From the NCBI RefSeq assembly GCF_003633755.1, contig NZ_RBIL01000002.1, forward strand, positions 124,001 through 188,000: 64,000 nucleotides of DNA. Reading direction: 5' to 3'. Position numbers and translations under genes: made by a program. Source of the DNA: Solirubrobacter pauli. Its GTDB lineage: Bacteria > Actinomycetota > Thermoleophilia > Solirubrobacterales > Solirubrobacteraceae. A model generated the notes under the pieces. That model was not told the DNA's origin, did not search any database, and saw only the letters and a list, made by a program, of their open reading frames with translations. Shown in pieces: positions 16,889-25,685 of the stretch; position 1 is the first letter of the stretch, and every line of letters starts with the position of its first letter.

Positions 16889-17716
16889 CTTCCTCGCCTC
16901 GGGTTCGGCCTACCAGTGGCCGGACCCTGGGCGACGCCGGAGGCGATGCGCCACGTCGCGCGTCGCGCCGAAGCCCTCGGGTACGCCTCGCTGTGGACGT
17001 TCCAGCGCGTGCTGCACCCGGTCGGCGGGCCGCACCCGCCGGTGCTCGACCCGGTCCTCGCGCTCGCGCATGTCGCGGGCCACACCGACCGCATCCGCCT
17101 CGGCACCGCGACCCTGTGCGCGCCGTTCACCGCGCCCGCGCTGCTCGCGAAGGCGCTCACCTCGCTCGACGTGCTGTCCGGCGGCCGCCTCACGGTCGGC
17201 CTCGGGCTCGGCTGGATGCCCGAGGAGTACGCCGCCGCCGGCGTGCCGTACGAGCGCCGCGGCGCGCGCATGGGCGAGTACCTGCGCTGCCTGACGACGC
17301 TCTGGACGCAGGACCCGGCGGCGTTCGCGGGCGCCTTCTACACCGTGCCGCGCGCGCACCAGCAGCCGCGGCCCGTGCAGCGTCCCCACCCGCCGCTGCT
17401 GCTGGGGGCCACGGCCCCACCGGCGCTGCGCCGCGCCGGGCGGCTCGCGAACGGCTGGATCGCGAGCAGCCGGCACGATCCGACCGACCTCGCCCCGTCG
17501 ATCGCCCACGTGCGGGAGGGCGCGCGCGAGGCGGGACGCGACCCGGACGCGCTGCAGATCGTCGTCCGGCTGATCGAGGAGCCGTCGCGCGACACCCTCG
17601 CGCGGCTCGGCGCGCAGGGCGTCACGGACGTCTTCATCGACCTCAACCTCGCTGCGACGCCGCCGACGCTCGAGCGCGCCGAGCGCGTGCTCGAGGCCCA
17701 CGCGCCCCGCGACTAG
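16877..17716 (+). CDS. LLM class (F420-dependent type) oxidoreductase
   Basis: A luciferase-like TIM-barrel flavin/F420 oxidoreductase of 279 residues. Diagnostic segments are RLGFGLPVAG at the start, IRLGTATLCAPFTAPALLAK (about 76-95), LDVLSGGRLTVGLGLGW (about 100-116) and PEEYAAAG. The substrate is unknown. The gene converges on a second LLM gene, and the two stops share CTAG at 17713-17716. I chose the ATG at 16877; a GTG one codon earlier is possible. Confidence 0.87.
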   Translation: MHGDLPRLGFGLPVAGPWATPEAMRHVARRAEALGYASLWTFQRVLHPVGGPHPPVLDPVLALAHVAGHTDRIRLGTATLCAPFTAPALLAKALTSLDVLSGGRLTVGLGLGWMPEEYAAAGVPYERRGARMGEYLRCLTTLWTQDPAAFAGAFYTVPRAHQQPRPVQRPHPPLLLGATAPPALRRAGRLANGWIASSRHDPTDLAPSIAHVREGAREAGRDPDALQIVVRLIEEPSRDTLARLGAQGVTDVFIDLNLAATPPTLERAERVLEAHAPRD

Positions 17717-18714
17717 GCCGGCGCGGCCGCCGCCTCGTCGACCCTCGGCATGATGTCCTCCTTCAGCCGCTTGAGGTCGTCCAGCGTCTTGGCCACCGGC
17801 ACGTCCGCGAACGGCGGCCACAAGAGCGGCATCGTCAGCCCCGCCTCCTTGTAGCGCTTGAGCTGGTCGGTGATCTGCCGCTCGGAGCCGACGAGGATGT
17901 TGGTGCCCTTGCCCGCGGGCGTCTGGTCCATGTCGGCGTCGGTGATGACGAACCAGATCATGCTCGAGAGCTCGATGTCGTCGATCGACTTGCCGAGCTC
18001 CTCGAGCTCGCGCCCGATCGCGGTGCGCCACTGGCCGAGCGCGTCCGGCGTGTCCTGGATGCCGATCCAGCCGGACAGGCCGTACTTGGCGACCCGGCGG
18101 GCGGAGCGCTTGGGGTCCTTGAGGCCGCTGAACCAGATCGGCGGGTACGGCTTCTGCAGCGGCTTGGCGCCGAAGCCGCAGCGGTCGAAGTCCGCGAACT
18201 CGCCGTGGTACTCGAACACGTCGTTCGTCCAGATCCCCTGCATGATCTCGATCGTCTCGCGCACGTGCTGGTGGCGCTTGGGGAAGATGTGCGTGGCGCT
18301 CGACGCCGCGAACTCCTCGGGCATCCAGCCGGCCCCGATGCCGACGTTGAGCCGGCCGTTGCAGAGGTGGTCGACCGTCGCGAGCTCCGCGGCCAGCACA
18401 CCGGGCGCGCGGTAGGGCGTGTCGGTGATGCTCATCCCGATCCGCACCTTCTCCGTCTTGGCCGCGAGCCACGGGATCAGCGGCCAGCCCTGGTACCACT
18501 CGCCGCGCGAGGACACCGGCAGCTGCTTCGGGAACTCCTCCATCATCCCGAACGAGTACTGGAGCTCGCCACGGTCGGAGGCCTCCGGGACCACGATCCG
18601 GTCGAGCGTCCAGACGGAGTCGAAGTCGAGGTCTTCGGCGAGCTGCGTGAGGTCCTCGAGCTCCTGCACCGTGACCTTGTCACGGAAGTTCGGCAGGTAC
18701 AGCGCCAGCTTCAT
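17713..18714 (-). CDS. LLM class F420-dependent oxidoreductase
   Basis: A second luciferase-like oxidoreductase, 333 residues, only distantly similar to its convergent neighbour. It starts MKLALYLPNF and contains the family segment LATVDHLCNGRLNVGIGAGW (about residues 107-126) followed by PEEF. A strong Shine-Dalgarno (GAGGAGGAGA) precedes the ATG at 18714 and fixes the start. It follows the acyl-CoA ligase gene at 18756 by 41 bases on the same strand, so the two may be co-transcribed and act on related carboxylic or lipid substrates; that is inference from position. Confidence 0.88.
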   Translation of the reverse strand: MKLALYLPNFRDKVTVQELEDLTQLAEDLDFDSVWTLDRIVVPEASDRGELQYSFGMMEEFPKQLPVSSRGEWYQGWPLIPWLAAKTEKVRIGMSITDTPYRAPGVLAAELATVDHLCNGRLNVGIGAGWMPEEFAASSATHIFPKRHQHVRETIEIMQGIWTNDVFEYHGEFADFDRCGFGAKPLQKPYPPIWFSGLKDPKRSARRVAKYGLSGWIGIQDTPDALGQWRTAIGRELEELGKSIDDIELSSMIWFVITDADMDQTPAGKGTNILVGSERQITDQLKRYKEAGLTMPLLWPPFADVPVAKTLDDLKRLKEDIMPRVDEAAAAPA

Positions 18715-18755
18715 GTCGGTCTCCTCCTCGAGTGGCGTCGAGAACGTAACAGGAG

Positions 18756-20174
18756 TCACAACCGCTCGCGCAACTCGCGCTTGACCACCTTGCCGTAGTG
18801 GTTCGTCGGGAGGCTGTCGACGAAGCGGTAGTCCTTCGGGCGCTTGTAGCGCGCGATCCGGTCCAGGCAGGTGCGGTCGAGCTCCTCCGCCGGGGGTGGC
18901 GCGCCCGCGGGCACGACGAACGCGACCACGGTCTCGCCCCACTCGGCATCGGGCTTGCCGACCACCGCGACGGCCTGCACGCCGGCGTGGTGCAGCAGCG
19001 CCTCCTCGACCTCGCGCGGGTAGATGTTCATGCCGCCGCTGATGATCAGGTCCTTGGAGCGGTCGTGCAGGCTGAGGTAGCCGTGCTCGTCGAAGCGGCC
19101 GACGTCACCGGTGTGCAGCCAGCCGTCGCGCAGCGTCTCCGCCGTGGCGTCCGGGTCGTTCCAGTAGCCGGCCATCACGACGTCACCGCGGACGAGGATC
19201 TCGCCGTCGTCGCCGAGCCGGACCTCGACGTCGGTGCGCGGGACGCCGACGCTCTGCAGCCGCCGTGGGTCGCCCTCGGCGTGGTCGGCCTTCGAGAGCG
19301 CGGTGATCGTCATCGGCGACTCGCCCTGCCCGTAGATCTGGGCCAGCCGGGGACCGAGGCGGTCCAGCGCGACCTGCAGGTCGGCCAGGTACATCGGCGC
19401 GCCGCCGTAGATGATCGTCTTGAAGCCGGCGTCCACCATCGCGGGGTCGTCGGCGAGCCGCTTGACCATCGTCGGCGCGGCGAACAGCGACAGGCCGGGC
19501 CAGCGGGCCGCGAGCGCGGGCACGTCGTCGCCGATCACGCTCACCGCCCCGCGGGCCACGTGCGGCAGGCCGTAGAGCCCCGAGCCGTGCGAGAGCGGCG
19601 CGAGGTGCAGGATGCTGTCCCGCGCCGAGACCGCGTCGATGTCCGCGTAGTAGCTGAGCGTCATCAGCAGCAGGTTGCGGTTCGTGAGCGTCGCGCCCTT
19701 CGGCCGGCCGGTCGTGCCGCTGGTGTAGAAGAGCCACGCGGGGTCGTCGGGAGCGCGGTCGACGAGCGGCATCGGCGCCGCCGCGCACACGCGCTCCCAC
19801 TGCGGACCGGGCGCCGACACGGTGGTCGCGTCGACGTCGTCGGCGTGCTCGGGATCGGTCACGACCACGGTCGCGGCGCTGTGCTCGAGGATGTAGGCGA
19901 TCTCGTCGCGGTGCAGCCGCGCGTTGACGGGCACCGCCACCAGCCCGGCGTGCCAGACGGCGAACATCGCCTCCAGGTACTCCGGGCGGTTGCGCATGAC
20001 GATCGCCACGCGGTCGCCGGGGGAGAGGCCGAAGCCGGCGCGCAGCCCCGCGGCCGCGGCGGCGGTGCGCGCGGCGAACGTGGCCCAGTCCGCGTGGACG
20101 CGCTCGCCGTCGGCCAGCGCGGGGGCTTCGGGCCGGACGGCGCCGTGGCGCTGCACCCAGACCGCGGGGTTCAT
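18756..20174 (-). CDS. AMP-dependent acyl-CoA ligase
   Basis: Activates a carboxylic acid to its CoA thioester through an acyl-adenylate. It is 472 residues long and complete: the P-loop motif YTSGTTGRPKGATLTNRN lies near 150-167, the adenine-binding YGQGESP near 275, the GWLHTGDVG hinge region near 365 and the catalytic Lys region (NHYGKVVKREL) at the end. Substrate length is not predictable. A TACGCT box six bases before the ATG suggests a leaderless transcript. It is divergent from an SDR/acyl-CoA ligase operon at 20224, so two ligases flank one promoter region of 49 bases. Confidence 0.9.
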   Translation of the reverse strand: MNPAVWVQRHGAVRPEAPALADGERVHADWATFAARTAAAAAGLRAGFGLSPGDRVAIVMRNRPEYLEAMFAVWHAGLVAVPVNARLHRDEIAYILEHSAATVVVTDPEHADDVDATTVSAPGPQWERVCAAAPMPLVDRAPDDPAWLFYTSGTTGRPKGATLTNRNLLLMTLSYYADIDAVSARDSILHLAPLSHGSGLYGLPHVARGAVSVIGDDVPALAARWPGLSLFAAPTMVKRLADDPAMVDAGFKTIIYGGAPMYLADLQVALDRLGPRLAQIYGQGESPMTITALSKADHAEGDPRRLQSVGVPRTDVEVRLGDDGEILVRGDVVMAGYWNDPDATAETLRDGWLHTGDVGRFDEHGYLSLHDRSKDLIISGGMNIYPREVEEALLHHAGVQAVAVVGKPDAEWGETVVAFVVPAGAPPPAEELDRTCLDRIARYKRPKDYRFVDSLPTNHYGKVVKRELRERL

Positions 20175-20180
20175 CGCGCC

Positions 20181-20186
20181 AGCGTA
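20181..20186 (-). promoter_or_regulatory. -10 box of a leaderless promoter for the minus-strand acyl-CoA ligase
   Basis: TACGCT on the minus strand, six bases before the ATG at 20174. No Shine-Dalgarno sequence fits in the gap. Confidence 0.55.
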
Positions 20187-20223
20187 TAGGGTCCTCAGCG
20201 TCCAGCCGAAAGAGGAGAGACGG

Positions 20224-21006
20224 ATGGCTTCAGACGTGCTTGCGGGGCGCCACGCGCTCGTCACCGGCGGTGCCCAGGGCCTGGGTGCCGGGATGGCCCA
20301 GGCGCTGGCCGCGGCCGGTGCGCAGGTGATGATCGGCGACCTGCTCGACGCGGGCGACGTGGCCGAGCAGATCGGCGCCGAGGCGCTGCGTCTGGACGTG
20401 ACCGACGAGGGCTCGTGGGAGGCCGCGATCACCGCGACCGTCGACCGCCTCGGCGGCCTCGACATCCTCGTCAACAACGCCGGCATCGAGCTCTCGGGGC
20501 TGATGGTCGACATCGAGGCCGAGGACGTCCGCCGGATGCTCGAGGTCAACGTGCTTGGCACGGCGCTCGGGATCAAGCACGGGCTGCGCGCGATGCGCCC
20601 CGGCGGCAGCGCCGGAGCGGGCGGCGCGATCGTCAACATCGCGTCGGTCGCCGCGACGATCGCGTTCCCCGGCATCGGCGGCTACTCGGCGACCAAGTCG
20701 GCGGTCGACCGGCTCACGCGCGTCGCCGCGTTCGAGGCGGGCAAGCTCGGGTTCGGCGTGCGCGTGAACTGCGTCTATCCGGGGCTCGTGCCGACCGAGA
20801 TGGGGCAGAAGCTCGCGGTCGACATGGCGGAGCTCGGCCTGTTCGAGAGCCCGGAGGCCGCAGTCGGCGCGGTGGTCGAGCAGACACCCGCCGGGCGGCT
20901 CGGCGAGGTGGCGGACATGGCCGACGCGGTCGTGTTCCTCGCGTCCGACCAGGCGCGGTTCATCACCGGCATCGGCCTGCCCGTCGATGGAGGGATGGGC
21001 ATGTGA
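20224..21006 (+). CDS. Short-chain dehydrogenase/reductase
   Basis: A classical 260-residue SDR. It has the cofactor motif TGGAQGLGAGM (about 14-24), NNAG near 85, the catalytic Ser in NIASVAA and YSATK (Tyr-x3-Lys) near 158-162, and the C-terminal DGGMGM. The missing basic residue after the glycine motif and the acidic residue at the end of the second strand (GDLLD) suggest NAD(H) rather than NADP(H). A Shine-Dalgarno GAGGAGA precedes the ATG. The stop overlaps the start of the next gene by one base (TGATG), so it is translationally coupled to the acyl-CoA ligase and probably works on the same chain. Confidence 0.92.
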   Translation: MASDVLAGRHALVTGGAQGLGAGMAQALAAAGAQVMIGDLLDAGDVAEQIGAEALRLDVTDEGSWEAAITATVDRLGGLDILVNNAGIELSGLMVDIEAEDVRRMLEVNVLGTALGIKHGLRAMRPGGSAGAGGAIVNIASVAATIAFPGIGGYSATKSAVDRLTRVAAFEAGKLGFGVRVNCVYPGLVPTEMGQKLAVDMAELGLFESPEAAVGAVVEQTPAGRLGEVADMADAVVFLASDQARFITGIGLPVDGGMGM

Positions 21007-22490
21007 TGGGCTCGCTCTGCGACTACCTCGACAAGGGCGCGTCGCTCGGCCGGGACGCGCCCTGCCTGGTGGAGGGCGGGCGGACGCTGACCTACGGCGA
21101 CGTCGTCGACCTCAGCCACCGGGTCGCGGGCGGGCTCGCGCGGGACGGGGTGGCGCCGGGCGCGAAGGTCGGGGTGCTCAGCGCGAACAGCGCGGTCGCG
21201 TTCGCGTGCGTGTTCGGGATCGCCCGGCGCGGTGCCGTCTGGTGCCCGATCAACCCGCGCAACGAGGCGGCCGAGAACCAGGCGCTGCTCGAGCTCTTCG
21301 ACTGCGAGGCGCTGCTGTTCCACCCCGCCTACGCCGAGATGGTCGAGGCGTTCGACGTGCGCGTGAAGGTGCGCCTGGACGAGCTCGACGGGTGGCTCGG
21401 CGACCCGGGCGGCGCGGCGGGGCTCGTGGACGACCTGGCGATGCTCGTCGGCACGGGCGGCACCACGGGGCTGCCGAAGGGTGTGATGCTCACCAGCCGC
21501 AACCTCGAGACGATGACCGCGCTGACGCTGATGGGGTACCCGTTCGAAGGGCGCCCGTCGTACCTGGCGCTGGCGCCGCTCACGCACGCCGCAGGCGTCC
21601 TCTGCTTCCCGGTGATGACGCGGGGCGGGCGGATCGTCGTGATGCCCAAGCCCGACGTCGGCGCGTTCATCGCGCTGATCGAGCGCGAGCGGATCACGCA
21701 CACGTTCCTCCCGCCGACGCTGATCTACATGCTGCTCGGCCACGAGGCGCTCGACGCCACCGACCTCAGCTCGCTGCAGTGCTTCTGGTACGGCGCGGCC
21801 CCGATGTCGACCAGCCGGCTGGAGGAGGCGCTGACGCGGATCGGGCCGGTGATGGCGCAGCTGTTCGGGCAGACCGAGGCGCCGATGATGGTCTCGATGC
21901 TGCCGCCCGCCGAGCACTTCGAGGCCGACGGGAGCGTGGCGGTCGGGCGGCTCGCCTCCGCGGGGCGGCCGGCGCCGCTCGTGACGGTGGCGATCATGGA
22001 CCCCGAGTCGGGCGCGGTGCTGGCGGCCGGAGAGCGCGGCGAGATCGTCGTGCGCAGCTCGCTGGTGATGGCCGGCTACTACAAGAACCCCGAGGCGACC
22101 GCGGCCGCCTCCCAGCACGGCTGGCACCACACCGGTGACATCGGCTACCTGGACGAGGACGGCTACCTGTTCATCGTCGACCGCCTGAAGGACATGATCA
22201 TCACGGGTGGCTTCAACGTCTACTCGGCGGAGGTCGAGCAGGCGCTGATGGCGCATCCCGCCGTGCGCGACTGCGCCGTGGTCGGGCTGCCCGACGACAA
22301 GTGGGGCGAGCGCGTGACGGCCGTGATCGAGCCGGGCGCGGACGTCTCGCCGGACGAGCTGGTCACGTTCGTGAAGGCGCGGATCGGGTCCGTGAAGGCG
22401 CCGAAGCAGATCGAGCTGTGGCCGGAGCTGCCGCGCTCGAAGGTCGGCAAGGTGCTCAAGGCCGACATCCGCGCGCAGCTCCTCGAGTAG
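21006..22490 (+). CDS. AMP-dependent acyl-CoA ligase (fatty-acid/aromatic acid type)
   Basis: A complete 494-residue adenylating ligase. The P-loop reads GTGGTTGLPKGVMLTSRN (about 151-168), the adenine motif YGAAPMS near 263, GQTEAP near 292, GWHHTGDIGYLDEDGY near 372-387, and the catalytic Lys lies in SKVGKVLK near the end. It is coupled to the upstream SDR by a one-base overlap. Together with the divergent ligase and LLM gene this makes a small catabolic or lipid-modifying cluster whose substrate is not evident. Confidence 0.9.
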   Translation: MGSLCDYLDKGASLGRDAPCLVEGGRTLTYGDVVDLSHRVAGGLARDGVAPGAKVGVLSANSAVAFACVFGIARRGAVWCPINPRNEAAENQALLELFDCEALLFHPAYAEMVEAFDVRVKVRLDELDGWLGDPGGAAGLVDDLAMLVGTGGTTGLPKGVMLTSRNLETMTALTLMGYPFEGRPSYLALAPLTHAAGVLCFPVMTRGGRIVVMPKPDVGAFIALIERERITHTFLPPTLIYMLLGHEALDATDLSSLQCFWYGAAPMSTSRLEEALTRIGPVMAQLFGQTEAPMMVSMLPPAEHFEADGSVAVGRLASAGRPAPLVTVAIMDPESGAVLAAGERGEIVVRSSLVMAGYYKNPEATAAASQHGWHHTGDIGYLDEDGYLFIVDRLKDMIITGGFNVYSAEVEQALMAHPAVRDCAVVGLPDDKWGERVTAVIEPGADVSPDELVTFVKARIGSVKAPKQIELWPELPRSKVGKVLKADIRAQLLE

Positions 22491-22491
22491 C

Positions 22492-23310
22492 TCAGGGCGC
22501 GGCGAGCATCCGCTCGCTGCGCTCCCACAGCTTCCGCGCGAGCGTGCCGTCGTCCTGGAGCTTGAGCGCGAGCGGCGTCCGGTTGCCGTAGAACCCGCCC
22601 GGCTCCCAGTCCTCGCCCGGCGTGCCGTCGACGAGCCACCCGAGCCGCTCCGCGCTCGTCGTGGCACTGATCGTGAACAGGTACTTCAGCGGCGAGTGGT
22701 ACAGCAGCCGCAGCCCGAGCCCGGTCTCCTTCGCGAAGTTCGACCGCACCACGCCCGGGTGGAACGCGACGGCGGCGATGCCGTCCGCGCGGTGACGGCG
22801 GTCCAGCTCACGCGTGAACAGCACGTTCGCCAGCTTCCCGTCGCCGTAGGCCCGCATCGGCGCGTAGCCGCGCTCGTGGTTGAGGTCGTCGATGTCGAAG
22901 CTCCCGCCGAAGTGGTTGGCGGCGGCGCTGGCGGTCTGGATGACCTTGGCCCGTGCCGCGATCAACCGCGGCAAGAGCAGGGTCGTCAGCAGGAACGGCG
23001 CGAGGTGGTTCACCTGGAACGTCTGCTCGAACCCGTCCTCGGTGACCGCGCGCCGGCCCATGACGCCGCCCGCGTTGTTGACGAGCACGTCGATGCGCTC
23101 GTAGGCCTCGAGCTCGCCCGCCAGCCGCCGGACGTCCTCGAGCCGCGCGAAGTCGGCGAGGTGGAACGGCGCGCCGAGCTCCGCCCCGACCGCCTCCGTC
23201 TTGCTGCGCGAGCGGCCGACGAGCACCACCTCGTGGCCGTCGGCGCGCAACCGCCGCGCGCCCGCGGCACCGATCCCGTCGCTGGCGCCGGTGATGACGA
23301 TCGTCGACAC
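22492..23310 (-). CDS. Short-chain dehydrogenase, retinol-dehydrogenase-like
   Basis: A 272-residue SDR with TGASDGIGAAG at residues 7-17, VNNAGG near 78-83 and the catalytic YGDGK (Tyr-x3-Lys) near 152-156. GRSRSKTEA after the second strand (Arg/Ser/Lys) points to NADP(H). The C-terminal pattern resembles the WW-domain oxidoreductase/retinol dehydrogenase group. It begins with GTG. It converges on the acyl-CoA ligase with one base between the stop codons. Substrate unknown. Confidence 0.88.
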   Translation of the reverse strand: MSTIVITGASDGIGAAGARRLRADGHEVVLVGRSRSKTEAVGAELGAPFHLADFARLEDVRRLAGELEAYERIDVLVNNAGGVMGRRAVTEDGFEQTFQVNHLAPFLLTTLLLPRLIAARAKVIQTASAAANHFGGSFDIDDLNHERGYAPMRAYGDGKLANVLFTRELDRRHRADGIAAVAFHPGVVRSNFAKETGLGLRLLYHSPLKYLFTISATTSAERLGWLVDGTPGEDWEPGGFYGNRTPLALKLQDDGTLARKLWERSERMLAAP

Positions 23311-23415
23311 ACGTCAAGCCTGCCAGCCGCGTGCGCCCGGTGTCGCAATCGTCCAAGACGAGGGTTCGACCGAGCGCGTACGGTCCCCGGGAAACCCGAC
23401 TTGGAGGAATGCTTG

Positions 23416-23988
23416 ATGCGTGAGCTCGTGTACACCGGCTTCATGTCGCTCGACGGCGTGGTCGACTCGCCCGGCGCGACGAGCGAGGGGCACCGGGGCG
23501 GCGGCTGGGTGATGGACACCGAGTTCGTGCCGGAGGCGTTCTCGCTCAAGGGCGAGGAGCTGGCGGAGACGACCGCGCTGCTGTTCGGCCGTCGCAGCTA
23601 CGAGGCGTTCGCCGCGGTCTGGCCGGACTCCGAGGACCACAGCGCGTACAAGGAGCTGCCGAAGTACGTCGCGTCGAGCACCCTCGGCGAGGACGCCCTC
23701 GTCGACGGATGGGGGCCGACGACCATCCTGCGGTCCAGCGCCGACGTCGCCGCGCTCAAAGCGGAGGACGGCGGCGCGATCTTCATCCACGGCAGCGCCG
23801 AGCTGGCGCGCAACCTGGCGGACGCCGACCTCATCGACCGCTACAACCTGCTCGTGTTCCCGGTGCTGCTGGGCGCCGGCAAGAGCCTCTTCAGCCGCGC
23901 CGACCGCGACCGGCTGCGGCTGCACCTCCGGGAGTCCGCGACCTACGGCAACGGCGTGGCGAAGCTCGTCTACGACGTCAAGCGCTGA
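23416..23988 (+). CDS. Dihydrofolate reductase family protein (RibD C-terminal domain)
   Basis: A 190-residue stand-alone RibD-C/DHFR-like reductase. It has MSLDGVVDSPG at about residues 10-20, LLFGRRSYEAFA near 56-67, FIHGSAELARNL near 122-133 and PVLLGAGKSLF near 150-160, the family's pattern for NADPH binding. Such stand-alone proteins are common in actinomycetes and their substrates are mostly unknown. GGAGGA precedes the ATG with good spacing. Its stop overlaps the stop of the convergent AraC gene by 11 bases. Confidence 0.88.
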   Translation: MRELVYTGFMSLDGVVDSPGATSEGHRGGGWVMDTEFVPEAFSLKGEELAETTALLFGRRSYEAFAAVWPDSEDHSAYKELPKYVASSTLGEDALVDGWGPTTILRSSADVAALKAEDGGAIFIHGSAELARNLADADLIDRYNLLVFPVLLGAGKSLFSRADRDRLRLHLRESATYGNGVAKLVYDVKR

Positions 23989-24694
23989 GGGCGGAGACGA
24001 ACTCGGGGTCGAGCGCGAGCGCACCGCCGACGCCCTCGCGCAGCTGGACCGCGGTGCGGCCGACGTACCGTCGCAGGGCACGCGCGAGGTGCGGCTCGTC
24101 GTAGTAGCCGAGCCGCTCCACGACGTCGCCGACGTCGTCACCGGCCATCAGGTGCAGCGCGGCGGCGCGCGCTCGCTCGATCTGCCGCACGGCGCCGCGG
24201 CTGAGGCCCGTGGCCGCGCGGAAGCGGCGCTGGAGCGTGCGCTCGGACACCCCCGGGCGCTCGCCGCGCATGACGTCGGTGACGACGCGGTCGCGGACCA
24301 CCGCTCCGTGCCGGACCAGGCGGTCGACGAGCAGCTCGGCGTCGTCGGCGGCCGGCGTCTCCCACCGGCGACCGTCGAGCCGGAACGACCGCCGCGTCAC
24401 GTCCGGGAGGACGATCCCGCTGTCCACCAGGGTGGGAGCGACGACCGTCCGCAGCGCCGTGCCGACCGCGAACTGCACGCCGACGAAGCGCGCGTCCTGC
24501 GGCACCGGAGCGGTGCCCGTGGCGCACTCCGGCCCGGTCACCGCGGCGAACGCCGCATCGTCCTGCTCCCAGAACACGAGGCCCCAGGTCTCGGTGGCCA
24601 CCGACGTCATCTCCGCCACCCGCTCGCTCCGGCACGTCCACACGGAGGCGATCCAGGGCGAGTCCGACGTACGGGTCTCGAAGCGCAAGCCCAC
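23978..24694 (-). CDS. AraC family transcriptional regulator
   Basis: A 238-residue regulator with a C-terminal AraC double helix-turn-helix (about 135-230): VSERTLQRRFRAATGLS near residue 149-165 and the conserved second helix region with DVVERLGYYDEPHLARAL. The N-terminal half lacks a clear cupin signature and its ligand is unknown. It starts with GTG, supported by a TAGGAT box six bases upstream. It is divergent from the thioredoxin-like gene at 24765 across 70 bases and convergent with the DHFR-family gene. Confidence 0.87.
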   Translation of the reverse strand: MGLRFETRTSDSPWIASVWTCRSERVAEMTSVATETWGLVFWEQDDAAFAAVTGPECATGTAPVPQDARFVGVQFAVGTALRTVVAPTLVDSGIVLPDVTRRSFRLDGRRWETPAADDAELLVDRLVRHGAVVRDRVVTDVMRGERPGVSERTLQRRFRAATGLSRGAVRQIERARAAALHLMAGDDVGDVVERLGYYDEPHLARALRRYVGRTAVQLREGVGGALALDPEFVSALSA

Positions 24695-24700
24695 CGGGCG

Positions 24701-24706
24701 ATCCTA
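24701..24706 (-). promoter_or_regulatory. -10 box of a leaderless promoter for the AraC gene
   Basis: TAGGAT on the minus strand, six bases before the GTG at 24694; the same hexamer serves the TetR gene at 11414. Confidence 0.55.
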
Positions 24707-24751
24707 GAGGCGCGTTCAGAGAACCGTAATGGCGGCGCGCGCGAACGCCGC

Positions 24752-24757
24752 TAGGTT
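24752..24757 (+). promoter_or_regulatory. -10 box of a leaderless promoter for the thioredoxin-like gene
   Basis: TAGGTT, seven bases before the GTG at 24765. It lies inside the reading frame that would result from the upstream ATG at 24729, so it argues for the GTG start. Confidence 0.55.
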
Positions 24758-24764
24758 CACGGCT

Positions 24765-25265
24765 GTGAAGCGCCTCGTCGCCGCCCTGCTGTTCGTCGCG
24801 CTGATCGCGCTCGCGCTCGTGCTCACCACCGGAGGCGAGGATGAGCGCCGCGCGGCGGCCGTGCCCGCGCTGACCGTGACCCGCATGGACGGCGCGGGCG
24901 ACTACGAGCTGACGCAGCTCGCCTCGGCGCAGACGCCGACGCTGCTGTGGTTCTGGGCGCCCTGGTGCACCGTCTGCAACGGCGAGGCGCCGAAGATCCA
25001 GCAGCTCACCGAGCAGGCCGGGGACCGGCTCCAGGTCGTCGCCATCGGCGGCCGGGACGAGCTGGCCAACGCGCCGGCGTTCGTCGAGCGCCACGGCCTG
25101 ACCGGACCGACGTTGCTGTTCGACGAGTCGATGCAGACGTGGGAGCACTACCGCATCCCCGGCCAGCCGGGCGCGATCCTGCTCGACCGCGACGGCCGTG
25201 AACGCGGCCGCTGGCTCGGCGCGTTCGACCCCACCCTCGCCCTCGAAGCCGCGGAGAACCTATGA
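24765..25265 (+). CDS. Membrane-anchored thioredoxin-like (TlpA/ResA-type) protein
   Basis: An extracytoplasmic thiol-disulfide protein of 166 residues. An N-terminal hydrophobic segment (about 3-22) anchors or exports it. The thioredoxin fold shows FWAPWCTVCNGEAPKIQQL, with the redox pair C-x-x-C near residues 68-71, and the cis-Pro region near 137 (IPGQPGAI). The GTG start at 24765 gives a normal Lys-Arg-hydrophobic signal; an ATG at 24729 would put 12 extra residues first. Its last four bases overlap the next gene (ATGA), so the pair is one operon and may handle redox chemistry of the secreted partner, which has Cys residues. Confidence 0.88.
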   Translation: MKRLVAALLFVALIALALVLTTGGEDERRAAAVPALTVTRMDGAGDYELTQLASAQTPTLLWFWAPWCTVCNGEAPKIQQLTEQAGDRLQVVAIGGRDELANAPAFVERHGLTGPTLLFDESMQTWEHYRIPGQPGAILLDRDGRERGRWLGAFDPTLALEAAENL

Positions 25266-25684
25266 GACGCTCGCTCCTCCTGCTGGTGCCGGTCATCGCG
25301 CTGCTCCTCGGGGCGGCGCCGGCGTCGGCCGCGGGCACGCGCATCACCGTCGCGAGCTCGGAGTTCGGCCCGATGCTCTGGGGTCCGAAGCGGCAGGCGA
25401 TCTACGTCTTCCAGCGCGACCGGTTCAAGGAGTCGCGCTGCACTGGCGCGTGCGCCGAGGCCTGGCCACCGGTCTACACCACCGGCAAGCCCGTCGCGGG
25501 CAAGGGCGCACGCTCCTCGCTGCTCGGCACGATCCGCCGCGGCAACCGGCGGCAGGTGACCTATCGCGGCCGGCCGCTGTACTACTACGCGCACGAGCAG
25601 GCGGGCGAGGTGCGCTGCCACGACGTGAACCTCCACGGCGGCCTGTGGTGGGTCATCGGCGCCGACGGCAAGCGCCGCCCCTGA
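25262..25684 (+). CDS. Secreted repeat protein (COG4315 / YxFxxD type)
   Basis: A 140-residue exported protein with a typical signal peptide cut after ASA (about residue 23). It carries two copies of the family repeat: IYVFQRD (Y-x-F-x-x-D, about 46-52) followed by CTGACAEAWPPV, and LYYYAHE (about 104-110) followed by CHDVNLHGGLWWVI. The conserved Cys pair and Trp are as in the family. The function of the family is not known; a role in extracellular electron transfer or metal binding has been suggested but is not shown by this sequence. It is translationally coupled to the thioredoxin-like gene. Confidence 0.85.
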   Translation: MRRSLLLLVPVIALLLGAAPASAAGTRITVASSEFGPMLWGPKRQAIYVFQRDRFKESRCTGACAEAWPPVYTTGKPVAGKGARSSLLGTIRRGNRRQVTYRGRPLYYYAHEQAGEVRCHDVNLHGGLWWVIGADGKRRP

Positions 25685-25685
25685 C

